Part shown: positions 52,791 through 61,743 of the stretch, piece by piece | Layout: each line of letters starts with the position of its first letter | How positions within the stretch are numbered: the stretch's first letter is position 1 | DNA from: Synechocystis sp. LKSZ1 | GTDB taxonomy: Bacteria; Cyanobacteriota; Cyanobacteriia; Cyanobacteriales; Microcystaceae | Assembly (NCBI RefSeq): GCF_040436315.1 | Contig: NZ_AP031572.1 | Coordinates: 1,240,001-1,304,000 of the forward strand | DNA length: 64,000 bases | Reading direction: 5' to 3' | Notes under the pieces: model-generated | Databases searched by the model: none | What the model was told of the DNA's origin: nothing | What the model saw: the letters and a program-made list of their open reading frames with translations, nothing else | Translations under genes and position numbers: made by a program

Positions 52791-54227
52791 TTAGTGCTGG
52801 AGGGATTGGTATTGCTCCTCCGTGATGCGGCCGGCTGCGTAGAGGGTTTGGGTGATGTCGGAAATCTTGAGCACCGCATGGGCCTGATAGCCAGCTTGCT
52901 GAATGCGGTCTGTAACTCCCCCTTCATGGTCGATTAAGACCACGATATCCTCGACCTTCAGGCCAGCGGACTCGATTTTTTGGGCCCCTTCCAGGGCGCT
53001 TTTACCGGAAATAAGCACATCATCCACAATGACAACCGTTTCCCCCGGTTGATAATTCCCCTCGATTAAGCGGCGAGTTCCATGGGCCTTGACTTCCTTT
53101 CTGGGATAGATCATAGGGTGATGCAAGAGCAAAGAAAGGCCCGTCGCCGTGGGCAGGGAGCCGTAGGGAATGCCGGCAATGCGGTCAAACTGAAGGGTTT
53201 GCAAAATTTCCGCGTAGGCGGCGAGGACTTGGTGGAAAATTTGGGGGTTGGAGATAATGCGGCGCAGGTCGATGTAGTAGGAAAAGGTGGCCCCGGAGGC
53301 CTGAACGTACTCGCCAAATAAAAGGCAATCAATATCGAACAGTTGCAGGATTAAGTCTTGGTGGGGGTGGGGGGCCAAGAAACAGAGGTCGGGAGTCCAG
53401 AGGTCACAGTGGGAATCGTTGGGGATGGCTTGTTGACGTAGGCGTGTGATTTCTGTATTAAGGCTTTGTAGTTTCTCTCCTAAGTCTGGGGCCTGGAGAT
53501 AGTCTTGGGGAACGGGCAGTAATAACCCCTCACCTTGGGCATTGAGACCGGCCTGTAAAATAGCCTCTAGATCACTCCCCTCGGCCCAGATACTGCGAAG
53601 AAGCAGGGTGCGCTCGGGGGCCGCTTGGCGAATTTGACGCAGGACATCCGGGTCATGGGTACCGACTTCTAGGTAGAGTTGCTCCAGTGGCCCCCAGGTC
53701 TGGACTTCGTGAACCACTTGGAGGTAGAAGGGATTGTCAGCGGCGGGAAAATTTTGCAGGGCCAAAGCACCAGGATTGGAAGTATGGCAAAGAATGAAAA
53801 CTCCCTTCTCTGGATAGACCAAAAAAGGGGCGCTATGATCCTGGCCAGCAAAGGGCGTCAAGGTGACGGCATCGACGCACCAATCTTCAAAAATGGCCCG
53901 CGCGAAAATAGTGCTGGTATTTAAATCACTGTGCTTGGCATCCAGAATAACGGGAATGGTCGGGGGAATATGGGCCAAAACCGTCTGCAACAGGGCCAGG
54001 CCCTCAGGCCCCAACGCCTCATAAAACCCAAGGGTGGGCTTATAGGCACAGACTTGATGCTGACTTTGCTCAATAATCTCTAACAGCCATTGTTCAAGCT
54101 GTTGGCTGAGGGATTGCTGGCCGGCCGAATGCGCCGGGGGCATCATTTCTGGATTGGGGTCTAGGGCCACCACCAATAGACTCTGCTGGGCCGCGATGCT
54201 TTGGCTGAGTTTTTCCGAAAAGCTCAT
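52791..54227 (-). CDS. Fused orotidine-5'-phosphate decarboxylase / orotate phosphoribosyltransferase
   Basis: 478 residues. PyrF of the subfamily 2 type fills residues 1-~265 (LVVALDPNPEMMPP, PVILDAKHSDLNTS with catalytic DAKHSD, GEGLLLPVPQDY). PyrE fills ~290-478 (IAGIPYGSLPTATGLSLL, MIYPRKEVKAHGTRRLIEG, PRPP loop VVIVDDVLISGKS). Together they catalyse the last two steps of UMP synthesis. The order is PyrF then PyrE, the reverse of animal UMP synthase. The start overlaps the Ycf66 stop by 4 bp (ATGA). Confidence 0.95.
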   Translation of the reverse strand: MSFSEKLSQSIAAQQSLLVVALDPNPEMMPPAHSAGQQSLSQQLEQWLLEIIEQSQHQVCAYKPTLGFYEALGPEGLALLQTVLAHIPPTIPVILDAKHSDLNTSTIFARAIFEDWCVDAVTLTPFAGQDHSAPFLVYPEKGVFILCHTSNPGALALQNFPAADNPFYLQVVHEVQTWGPLEQLYLEVGTHDPDVLRQIRQAAPERTLLLRSIWAEGSDLEAILQAGLNAQGEGLLLPVPQDYLQAPDLGEKLQSLNTEITRLRQQAIPNDSHCDLWTPDLCFLAPHPHQDLILQLFDIDCLLFGEYVQASGATFSYYIDLRRIISNPQIFHQVLAAYAEILQTLQFDRIAGIPYGSLPTATGLSLLLHHPMIYPRKEVKAHGTRRLIEGNYQPGETVVIVDDVLISGKSALEGAQKIESAGLKVEDIVVLIDHEGGVTDRIQQAGYQAHAVLKISDITQTLYAAGRITEEQYQSLQH

Positions 54228-55549
54228 AGGGCAGTATCGGTGGGCTCTGAGTTGGATGGTTCCGCGTCTCCTGGGTCTGATGCATCCGAGGCGTTTTCTG
54301 AGGAAGCGGTTACAGCGTCATCAACGGGCCTTTCCAGTACTGTTTCAAGTTCAGGACTGACGATATCATCATCATCCAGGAGGTCATCTAAATCGTCGAG
54401 CAGGCTGGTTTCCTCTACGGGCTCGACATCCATTGGTTCCCTAACAGCGGGATTATCGTCGTTATCCTCTGCTCCAAGGCCTAGACTCTCTTCGGCTTCC
54501 AAGGACACAACCGGCGTGGTCGCCATGGCTTCAACCGGCTCAGACATTTCCGTATTATCGGCATTATCAATGGTCTCGGTCAGTTCAGCGGTGACGCTCT
54601 CCTCTGTTTCTACCGGCACGCTTAGGTCTTCATTGATGGTTTCAACCGGAGCAACGGTTTCCCCTTCCACTTCAGTGACGACGGGCATTTCTGGTGAATC
54701 TTCATTGGTTTCTTGGGGGGACTCCTCAACGGCCAGTTCGAGATCGTCTAGTTCATCAAGCTCATCAAGCTCATCATCTATCTCCTCCTGGGCGACGCTA
54801 TCCAAGGCCTCTCGAATGGTTGGGGGCGGAGTTGAACGACGGCCAAAAAGACGACTGAAAAAGCCGGGTTTGCTGGGTTTGGCACTGGGGGACGGAGTCG
54901 TAAGGGGGGGACTGGTTTTCGGGGCAGTTTCTATCGCTTGATCAGGGCCTGCTGATTCAATCAGTTCCGGTTCCATGGAGGGAGAAACCGGCGTTTCACC
55001 AGTATCGCTGGTGGTCTCGGGAAGCGATTCGCTGATAGTTTCCGGTTCTAGGCTGGTCGTACTGACTTCGACAATGTCTTCGACGACTTCAAGGACTTCT
55101 TCTACTGTCTCAGCTATAACCTCTGCTGGTTGCTCCGTCTTGACCATGGCCTCTGGCTCAGTGGCTGATTCGAGTTCCGGTTCCGTCGGTTCCGTTGGGG
55201 CTTGGGGGGGTTGGGGTTTGACGGTTTTGGGTTTGCGTCGGCCCCCGCTCAACCAATCCAATAGAGAAAAGCTTTTGAACTCCGGTAAATTCTCGGCATT
55301 GGCGATGATGGCCCGGAGCTTCAGGGTCTGCCAAGCAAAACTCAAAATCAAAACAGTCGCCGCGCCTTGGCCCAGCAGAACCCCCCCGGTTAAACGCTGG
55401 GAGCAAATCCAGAGGACAAGGGCGTAGAAGAAACCGACCCCGCTCCAGAGAAAATCATCTTTGCGGTGTAATTTGGGGGCAAAAAAAGCCGAAAAGAAAA
55501 AAACAAGACTGGCTAGGCCAACGGTGAGCGCAAGAATAACAGCCAACAT
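54224..55549 (-). CDS. ycf66: Ycf66 family protein with long acidic tail
   Basis: 441 residues. The N-terminal ~90 residues are the Ycf66 domain with three hydrophobic helices (LALTVGLASLVFFFSAFF, KDDFLWSGVGFFYALVLW, LGQGAATVLILSFAWQTL). Residues ~110-441 are a low-complexity acidic region rich in Glu, Thr, Pro and Ser (DELDELDELDDLELAVEE) that is surely disordered. Ycf66 is conserved in cyanobacteria and some plastids; function unknown. It is coupled to pyrFE downstream by ATGA. The tail is unusually long compared with plastid Ycf66. Confidence 0.88.
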   Translation of the reverse strand: MLAVILALTVGLASLVFFFSAFFAPKLHRKDDFLWSGVGFFYALVLWICSQRLTGGVLLGQGAATVLILSFAWQTLKLRAIIANAENLPEFKSFSLLDWLSGGRRKPKTVKPQPPQAPTEPTEPELESATEPEAMVKTEQPAEVIAETVEEVLEVVEDIVEVSTTSLEPETISESLPETTSDTGETPVSPSMEPELIESAGPDQAIETAPKTSPPLTTPSPSAKPSKPGFFSRLFGRRSTPPPTIREALDSVAQEEIDDELDELDELDDLELAVEESPQETNEDSPEMPVVTEVEGETVAPVETINEDLSVPVETEESVTAELTETIDNADNTEMSEPVEAMATTPVVSLEAEESLGLGAEDNDDNPAVREPMDVEPVEETSLLDDLDDLLDDDDIVSPELETVLERPVDDAVTASSENASDASDPGDAEPSNSEPTDTAL

Positions 55550-55687
55550 GCAACGTTGCTCCGTCGAGAATCCACTCCCCTATCTTAAGATGTCGGGTGA
55601 AGACCCCTGCCATGTTTTTTGGGCCAAAGCAGAAAGAGCGTCGCTCCCATAGACTTTAGTGCATTGAGTAGTTCAGACAATGGCTCG

Positions 55688-56386
55688 TTACAGGCCCTGG
55701 TCGGCTTGAGTTTTAAGCATATCCCGCAGAATGGTTTCCGTCAGCGTTGCTAATTGGTTCAATTGGGTTTTTAGCTGAGCTTCCCGTTGCTGGTAGTCGC
55801 GCTTTTTGTGGAGGGCCGCCCGGGCCAGATCTTCCCGTTGTTGCTGGAGGGCCTGTTGAGCAACGGCCTGCCAGGCCTGGACTTCCGCCTGAGCTTGTTG
55901 GTATTGGGGCTGGAGTTCATTCCAGGATAAACGAATGTCGCCGAGGGCCTCGTTGAGCAAGCGTTGGGCATTGCGGGGATCGGTACCCTGGAGGGCCTGG
56001 GTGAGGGGGTCTTTGAGGCCTTCCAGAGGAAGATTGTCGATCAGGGGCAGAAAGCGACGAATCTGCTGGCTTTCGCTGATGCCGGTTTTGCACCAGGTAG
56101 CAAAATGCTCACAATTATTGAATAGGAGATTATATTTTTGTTCCCCCAGACGGCTCTGGGCCCGCTCCACAACAATTTCTGGCAGAAAACAAAAGCGTTG
56201 GCCCTCGGCCAGACGTTGGACGGGTTGGCCCCGGCTAAAGGTCTGCCAACTGGTACGCTCGATGCGCTCGCTGGGTTTGCGGTAGTGAATGACAGAACCA
56301 TCGCCACAATCGATACCATGGTGCTCGTAGAGGCCGTCCAGGGTCAGCCATTCCCGCAGGACATAAATTTGATCCCCTAGTCCCAT
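55688..56386 (-). CDS. LRAT/H-rev107-like (NlpC/P60 superfamily) protein
   Basis: 232 residues. The LRAT-type active site is recognisable: His23 in EHHGIDCGDG, His34 in VIHYRK, and Cys92 in NNCEHFATWC, giving the His/Cys pair of this permuted papain fold, which forms acyl-thioester intermediates in eukaryotic LRAT and HRASLS proteins. A C-terminal coiled coil (~130-230; YQQAQAEVQAWQAVAQQALQ) follows. Bacterial substrates are unknown; acyltransferase or phospholipase activity is possible. It begins inside the end of the GntR gene (10-bp overlap). Confidence 0.85.
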   Translation of the reverse strand: MGLGDQIYVLREWLTLDGLYEHHGIDCGDGSVIHYRKPSERIERTSWQTFSRGQPVQRLAEGQRFCFLPEIVVERAQSRLGEQKYNLLFNNCEHFATWCKTGISESQQIRRFLPLIDNLPLEGLKDPLTQALQGTDPRNAQRLLNEALGDIRLSWNELQPQYQQAQAEVQAWQAVAQQALQQQREDLARAALHKKRDYQQREAQLKTQLNQLATLTETILRDMLKTQADQGL

Positions 56387-57372
56387 GATTCTCCCAGGCC
56401 AAGTTCCCGTTTCAGAGTCGTGATAGATTTTTCACCAATGTAATGTTGCGTACAAATTACTTCTGGCCGACGGATCAGGTCGTCCCGCTCCGCGGTAATG
56501 GTCTGGAGTACCATGGGCTGGCTGGCGGGGTCGGTGATAATCGTGTGGGCAGTACGTACCAAATGGCGTAACTTGTGGTTGTCACTGACGAGGGCCGATT
56601 TCAAAAATAAATCATCCCCCCGCAGGCTATGGATCAGGATTTCCGCAATGCTTAAAATGCCGGGACTCAGGCTCACAATGCCGAGGCAGTTATCCTTCGG
56701 TAGTTTCTTAATCAATGCCAGTTCCTGGCTATAGTCATAGATATCAATGGGGATGACGCGCACGGCGTAGGGACTGGCGACGGCTTCGGCCTCTGCTAAA
56801 AAGTAGCGACTGGTGACCACCGTACCGGCATTCATTTCTGCCAGGGTCGCGGCCAGGTCTTCTAAGGGAACCAACTGGACAGGAATCACCAGGGCCTGTT
56901 CTAGTTCCTGCAAGATCAGTTCACCGGCCCCTAAATCTCGTTGGGGCACCGTCACTAAAACCCGTGCTGTACTGCGGAGCCGCCAATCCACCACCGTCAA
57001 AAAGAGTTCCCTCACCTGGGATAAACTCAAACCCTGGCTCAAGAGTTCATCGAGACTTTTTTGGATCAACTGACTGGCCGCCGGATAGTCCTGAAAGAGG
57101 GGATTATCCCGTTGGCCGGCCCCCTCGGGGTTGGGGACTTTGACGTAGATGCCAGAACCCGCAATGGATTCCACCAGACTGTTTTCCTCCAGTTGTTGAT
57201 ATACCTTGCTGATGGTATTGCGATGGAGGCCGGTAATCATGGCCAACTGCCGGGTACTGGGTAAACGATGTCCAGGGGGGTACTGCCGGGACGCGATGGC
57301 AAACCGGATTTGGTCAAATAACTGTTTGGAAGCGGGGATTTCGCTATCGTTTTGGATCTGGAACTGCAACAT
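56377..57372 (-). CDS. GntR-family regulator
   Basis: 331 residues. The N-terminal winged helix (FDQIRFAIASRQYPPGHRLP, STRQLAMITGLHRNTISKVY, SIAGSGIYV) is typical GntR. The long C-terminal part (~95-331) resembles a periplasmic-binding-like or MocR-unlike effector domain (VRVIPIDIYDYSQELALIKK, NCLGIVSLSPGILSIAEI) but the ligand is unknown. It overlaps the LRAT-like gene and is divergent from the cupin gene at 57541, so it may regulate either. Confidence 0.85.
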   Translation of the reverse strand: MLQFQIQNDSEIPASKQLFDQIRFAIASRQYPPGHRLPSTRQLAMITGLHRNTISKVYQQLEENSLVESIAGSGIYVKVPNPEGAGQRDNPLFQDYPAASQLIQKSLDELLSQGLSLSQVRELFLTVVDWRLRSTARVLVTVPQRDLGAGELILQELEQALVIPVQLVPLEDLAATLAEMNAGTVVTSRYFLAEAEAVASPYAVRVIPIDIYDYSQELALIKKLPKDNCLGIVSLSPGILSIAEILIHSLRGDDLFLKSALVSDNHKLRHLVRTAHTIITDPASQPMVLQTITAERDDLIRRPEVICTQHYIGEKSITTLKRELGLGESWD

Positions 57373-57540
57373 TGTTATTAATGGATCATAGAGAGGAGTA
57401 AGGCAAGCCGGAACTCGTTCCCTATGCTGGCAGAAAAAGCTGAAAATTGGTGAAGAATAGAAGTAAAATTCAAGGCCAAGTTCGAGTCTTGATTTCCCAG
57501 GCCTATCCCCTCCACTATTTGGGAAATTCCCCTAATCCCC

Positions 57541-57933
57541 ATGAATAATCCCGTCTATCCCGATGTCACCCCGGCCGCAGAACCCCTTAACCATGACCAT
57601 GCGGGCCAAACCCGTAACCCGCCCTGGGGCACCGTGACTATCCTGGAGGAAGGCCCCCGCTATCGCATCAACCGCATTGTGATCAAGCCAGGCCAACATA
57701 TGAGTACCCAAATGCATTACCATCGCAGTGAACATTGGGTAGTGGTTTCAGGAACGGCCCGCGTACTCTGTAACGGCGAAGAAAAACTGCTCAAGCAAAA
57801 GGAATCCACCTACGTTCCCATGAATACTCCCCATCGGGTTGAAAATCCAGGGGTGATCGATTTGGTGATGATTGAAGTCCAGAATGGAGAATATTTAGGG
57901 GATGATGACATTGTCCGCTTTCCCGAAGACTAG
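57541..57933 (+). CDS. Single-domain cupin (mannose-6-phosphate isomerase II-like)
   Basis: 130 residues matching the C-terminal cupin of type II phosphomannose isomerase / mannose-1-phosphate guanylyltransferase: RYRINRIVIKPGQHMSTQMH, YHRSEHWVVVSGTARVLC, TYVPMNTPHRVENPG. The metal-binding set (HYHRSEHW, then a later His in TPHRVENPG) is intact. The guanylyltransferase half is absent, so this is a stand-alone isomerase or sugar-binding cupin. It is divergent from gntR; the stop overlaps the convergent lhgO stop. Confidence 0.88.
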   Translation: MNNPVYPDVTPAAEPLNHDHAGQTRNPPWGTVTILEEGPRYRINRIVIKPGQHMSTQMHYHRSEHWVVVSGTARVLCNGEEKLLKQKESTYVPMNTPHRVENPGVIDLVMIEVQNGEYLGDDDIVRFPED

Positions 57934-59123
57934 ATGGGCTCTGGAATACGGGCCACGATGGCCTTCCCGATCTCCAAGGAGGCCGTTGCCGCTGGCGAAG
58001 GCGCATTGCAGACATGGAGGGCCTGGTCCGCTTCAATAATCCAAAAATCCTCCACCAAGCGGCCATCCTGCTGTAGGGCCTGGGCGCGAATACCAGCCGG
58101 ATTGGGAATGATGTCGTCTTCCGTCACCTCGGGAATGAGTTGTTGTAGGCTCCGCACAAAGGCCGGTTTGCTCCAGGAACGGATGATTTCCTGCAGGCCC
58201 TCTTGCCAATGCCGACGGGCCAAACGCCAAAAGCCAGGATAGGTGAGGACTTCCCCGAGATCCTTCAGATCTACCTCGAGTTTGCCGTAGCCCTCCCGCT
58301 TCAGATTTAAGACCGCATTGGGGCCAGCGTGGATACTACCATCGATCATGCGGGTGAAATGTACGCCCAAAAAGGGAAATTCTGGGTTGGGAACCGGATA
58401 AATTAACCCTTTGACGAGGTAACGTTTTTCGGGCCGGAGTTCGTAGTATTCTCCCCGGAAAGGGACAATTTTCGCCTCTGGTTCTAGGCCGGCTAAACGG
58501 GCCAGGCGGTCACTCTGAAGTCCGGCACAGTTAATTAAAAAACGGGCCGACATCTCTCCCTGATTGGTCTCTAGGGTATAACCCGTGCTGGTTTTTAGAA
58601 TATTCAGTACCTGGTGCTGGAGGCGAATCTCTCCCCCCTGCTGTTGGATCAGTTCGGCATACTTTTGGCAGACTTGGCGATAGTCCACAATACCGGAGGT
58701 AGGCACATAAATCCCCCCCAGACAATGGACGTAGGGTTCGTGTTCCTTAACCTGTTCCGAGCTGAGTTTTTGAACAGCCAAACCATTTTGCAGGCCGCGT
58801 TGGTAAAGATTTTCCAGCAAAGGGAGTTCCGTAGGTTGGGTAGCGACAATCACCTTGCCACAAACCTCGTAGGGAAGATCATGGGTCTGGCAAAATTCCA
58901 CCATGGCCTGGTTGCCGGCTTTGGTAAATTGGGCCTTGAAACTGCCTGGTTTGTAGTAGATGCCCGAATGGATGACCCCGCTATTGTGGCCGGTTTGATG
59001 AAAGGCAAGCCGCGCTTCTTTTTCCAGGACTAGCACTGTCGCCTGGGGGAAACGCTGGCCCAAAAACAGCGCCGTCGCTAGGCCAACAATACCGCCACCA
59101 ATCACAACAAAATCATGGGTCAT
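57930..59123 (-). CDS. lhgO: L-2-hydroxyglutarate oxidase/dehydrogenase
   Basis: 397 residues, FAD-dependent DAO-family enzyme. Dinucleotide-binding VIGGGIVGLATALFLG at residues ~6-21, then HQTGHNSGVIHSGIYYKPGS, FLINCAGLQSDRLARLAG, VPFRGEYYEL and the C-terminal HVCNAPSPAATASLEIG match LhgO/L2HGDH. It oxidises L-2-hydroxyglutarate to 2-oxoglutarate, removing a side product of central metabolism. The length is standard. It is convergent with the cupin gene (4-bp overlap). Confidence 0.93.
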   Translation of the reverse strand: MTHDFVVIGGGIVGLATALFLGQRFPQATVLVLEKEARLAFHQTGHNSGVIHSGIYYKPGSFKAQFTKAGNQAMVEFCQTHDLPYEVCGKVIVATQPTELPLLENLYQRGLQNGLAVQKLSSEQVKEHEPYVHCLGGIYVPTSGIVDYRQVCQKYAELIQQQGGEIRLQHQVLNILKTSTGYTLETNQGEMSARFLINCAGLQSDRLARLAGLEPEAKIVPFRGEYYELRPEKRYLVKGLIYPVPNPEFPFLGVHFTRMIDGSIHAGPNAVLNLKREGYGKLEVDLKDLGEVLTYPGFWRLARRHWQEGLQEIIRSWSKPAFVRSLQQLIPEVTEDDIIPNPAGIRAQALQQDGRLVEDFWIIEADQALHVCNAPSPAATASLEIGKAIVARIPEPI

Positions 59124-59189
59124 AGAATATCTATCAATAAATCAACAAGCTAGCTTTTGCGACAATTGCCCTTACCCGGCATCACAAAA

Positions 59190-59504
59190 TCAACTGATTT
59201 CCGACTTCATCCGCTCTAGGGTTAGGTTCATTTGGTCAAACATTTGTTGGGGTGTCATACCAAACTGGCCAAGTTGGGTTTTTAATTGCTCGACCGTCAT
59301 TTTAGCCATAAAATCTTCTGAGAGTTCAAAACGCTTCATAAAAATTTTGTAGCGATCCATTAACTCTTCCATTTTGTCAATAAAAATTTTTTTCCCTTCC
59401 CGGTCAAACTTACCGTACTCTCCCCCCAGTTGCACCAGAGATTGATAATCTTCAAAGAGTTTTTTAGCTTCTTGTTGAACGACTTCTGAATCAAAAAATC
59501 CCAT
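59190..59504 (-). CDS. DUF1825 protein
   Basis: 104 residues, all helical and cytosolic: MGFFDSEVVQQEAKKLFEDY at the start, GKKIFIDKMEELMDRYKIFM and FGMTPQQMFDQMNLTLERMK. It is a nearly universal cyanobacterial protein of unknown function (DUF1825). A clean single-gene unit with 67 bp to lhgO. Confidence 0.92.
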   Translation of the reverse strand: MGFFDSEVVQQEAKKLFEDYQSLVQLGGEYGKFDREGKKIFIDKMEELMDRYKIFMKRFELSEDFMAKMTVEQLKTQLGQFGMTPQQMFDQMNLTLERMKSEIS

Positions 59505-59753
59505 GATTTAGATGCTCCCAACCGCAGTAATTAAGGCCCGCAAAACATCAGGGGTTTTGCTGTGTGTCCATTGTAAACTCATTTGAAGAAACTGATAGCC
59601 ATCCTCAAGATACGGTTTTCCGTATTACTGCTGAAGGCCAGGATTCAGGGGCCATTTGGGGGTCATCGAACAGGGCCAAGGGGGCCAGCAACGGTACACT
59701 GGGGAGAGATTAGGCTACCTCCTGCAGATAGTCAAGTTTTGTGGAAATCCCTG

Positions 59754-60755
59754 ATGCCGTCCTGTAATCTCCAGTCCCGCCTCACATTAGACAATTACCT
59801 GTTGACCCATCCCCTCAGCTATACCGACCGGGGAGAAGATGTGATTCTGGGCCTCAGCCAACCACCGAAATCCCTACCGCCTCACTATTTCTACGATGAC
59901 CTCGGCTCGATGCTGTTTGAAAAAATCTGCACCCTGCCGGAATACTATCCCACTCGCACGGAAGCACAAATTTTGGCCCAGCAAGCTCCAGCCATTGCCC
60001 ATTGCACTGGCCCCTGTGACTTGATGGAACTGGGAAGCGGCAGTTCCACGAAAACCCGCCTACTTCTGGATGCCTATACCCAGCTTGGTTATGGCCTCCA
60101 CTATCTGCCCGTTGATGTTAGCGAGGGCCTGTTGACGGATACGGCCCAGGCCCTTTTGGAAGACTATCCCCAACTCACCATTCATGGCCTGGTGAGCACC
60201 TACGAACTCGCCTTTGCTGAATTGCCCCCGCCCCAATTTTCCCGACGCCTGATGGTCTTTTTAGGCAGTACCCTGGGTAATTTTTCCCCTGGTCAAACCC
60301 AACAATTTTTTCAACAAGTCCAGGGGGCCCTCCAGACGGGAGACTATTTTTTACTCGGGGTGGATTTACAAAAGCCAGTGGAGATTATCGAAGCTGCCTA
60401 CAACGATTCTCAGGGGATTACGGCAGAATTTAATCTTAATATGCTGCGGCATTTAAATTGGCGCTTTGAAGGTAATTTTAACCTGGACTATTTTCAGCAT
60501 CGGGCCATTTTTAATACGGAAAAGTCACAAATTGAAATGTATCTGGTGAGCCAAGTTCCCCAAACTGTTAGCCTCAAAAAATTGGCTCTGACGGTGCAAT
60601 TTGAGGCGGGGGAATCTCTACTGACGGAAATTTCTCGAAAATTTAATCTCCAGACCCTGGTCACAGCATTGACCCAGTACCATCTCCCTCCCCAACAGGT
60701 GTGGACAGACCCCCAACATTGGTTTGGCCTGTTACTCTGTCAGCGGCAATCTTAG
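59754..60755 (+). CDS. egtD: EgtD, L-histidine N-alpha-methyltransferase
   Basis: About 333 residues from ATG 59754 (MPSCNLQSRLTLDNYL); the open frame reaches 59583 but those 57 codons are basic and not EgtD-like. Motifs: LPPHYFYDDLGSMLFEKICT, LPEYYPTRTEAQIL, the SAM site MELGSGSSTKTRLLLDAY, YLPVDVSEGLL and FLGSTLGNFSPGQTQQFF. It trimethylates histidine to hercynine, the first step of ergothioneine synthesis. No egtB is adjacent in this window. Confidence 0.93.
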   Translation: MPSCNLQSRLTLDNYLLTHPLSYTDRGEDVILGLSQPPKSLPPHYFYDDLGSMLFEKICTLPEYYPTRTEAQILAQQAPAIAHCTGPCDLMELGSGSSTKTRLLLDAYTQLGYGLHYLPVDVSEGLLTDTAQALLEDYPQLTIHGLVSTYELAFAELPPPQFSRRLMVFLGSTLGNFSPGQTQQFFQQVQGALQTGDYFLLGVDLQKPVEIIEAAYNDSQGITAEFNLNMLRHLNWRFEGNFNLDYFQHRAIFNTEKSQIEMYLVSQVPQTVSLKKLALTVQFEAGESLLTEISRKFNLQTLVTALTQYHLPPQQVWTDPQHWFGLLLCQRQS

Positions 60756-60765
60756 TACGGTTGAC

Positions 60766-61659
60766 ATGAAAGGAAAAACTTGGGGATGTTTGACCAAACT
60801 CCTGCTCCTGCTGGTGTTAATGGCAGGGGCTGGGCTGGGGGGATGGTACGGCGGTCGCTGGTTGCTGGCTCGCTGGTATGCCCCGGATCTGACAGAAAAA
60901 GCCCCCCCAACCTCGGCCATGGAAGAAAACCTAAAAGCCAAAAATGAGATCCGGGCCCGTCGTCTCAACCTCGGTATTTCCCCTCAATTACTAGCGGCCC
61001 TGGTGCGGGAGAGTTTAGGCTTCGAGACCGAAATGAATCTAGACGGCCCCAGTCCTGGCCCTATTGATGATGCGGCCTGGAATCAACGGGCTAATGAATG
61101 GCTCGACCTCTTGGCCAGCCTTAGTCCGGAAACGCGCCAACAGCTAGAAAGTCAGGCTCTAGTCTCTCCCCAGCATTGGGTGAGTCGCGTCAATCAACTG
61201 CGGTTGAGTAGTCGCAGTTTGAGGGATTTAGTCCAAGTCCAGTGGTCTTTTTATCTGCCCCAGGTGGCCTCAGAAAATCTGAAAGTAGGGCCCCTTAGCC
61301 AGGCCTGGCAGGCCGTCACAGCGGATGTGGTGACTCGTCTGGAATCCGGTGCCGCCTACGAAAAATTGAGTTTTAATCCAGGGGAACATCAACTGACCAC
61401 TACTGGCCAACTGCCACCGGGCCAAGGTAAAGCCTTTGTGATTGCCCTCGAAGCCCAACAAATCTTGACCCTCAAGCTCTCGGCTCCAACGGGAGGACGA
61501 CTCTCCCTCTATTCCCCAACGGGCCAGGCTGTTTTACTAGAGAACAGTCCCCAGTATCAGTGGTCTGGAAGCTTGCCGGAAACGGGCTATTACGAACTGG
61601 TGCTCACCAATCTCCAAGCGGAAAACCTCGACTATCAACTGGCCCTCGACCTCCCCTAG
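60766..61659 (+). CDS. Membrane-anchored protein with PPC-like C-terminal domain
   Basis: 297 residues from ATG 60766 (MKGKTWGCLTKLLLLLVLMA); 14 more codons to 60724 would overlap egtD. An N-terminal anchor or signal is followed by an alpha-helical region (~60-195) and a C-terminal beta-sandwich resembling bacterial pre-peptidase C-terminal domains (LEAQQILTLKLSAPTGGRLS, SLPETGYYELVLTN). It probably sits in the periplasm or thylakoid lumen. No enzyme motif is seen. Function unknown. Confidence 0.72.
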   Translation: MKGKTWGCLTKLLLLLVLMAGAGLGGWYGGRWLLARWYAPDLTEKAPPTSAMEENLKAKNEIRARRLNLGISPQLLAALVRESLGFETEMNLDGPSPGPIDDAAWNQRANEWLDLLASLSPETRQQLESQALVSPQHWVSRVNQLRLSSRSLRDLVQVQWSFYLPQVASENLKVGPLSQAWQAVTADVVTRLESGAAYEKLSFNPGEHQLTTTGQLPPGQGKAFVIALEAQQILTLKLSAPTGGRLSLYSPTGQAVLLENSPQYQWSGSLPETGYYELVLTNLQAENLDYQLALDLP

Positions 61660-61689
61660 ATTGCACCAAAGCCAAGGCCAGAACGTCCT

Positions 61690-61695
61690 ATAATG
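61690..61695 (+). promoter_or_regulatory. Candidate -10 box upstream of pdhB
   Basis: A perfect TATAAT lies 49 bp upstream of the pdhB ATG. TTGCAC at 61661-61666 is 23 bp away, too far for a standard spacer, so only the -10 is supported. Confidence 0.4.
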
Positions 61696-61743
61696 GCGAA
61701 GTGTTAGTATTCGTGATTGCTGAAACCCTAGAACCCAGAGACC

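Noticed and set aside
54201-54941. 246-codon Ser-rich plus-strand frame
   Set aside because: It is the antisense of the acidic Ycf66 tail; Ser arises from the complement of Glu/Asp codon runs.
61661-61695. TTGCAC/TATAAT as a full pdhB promoter
   Set aside because: The 23-bp spacer is too long; only the -10 was kept.
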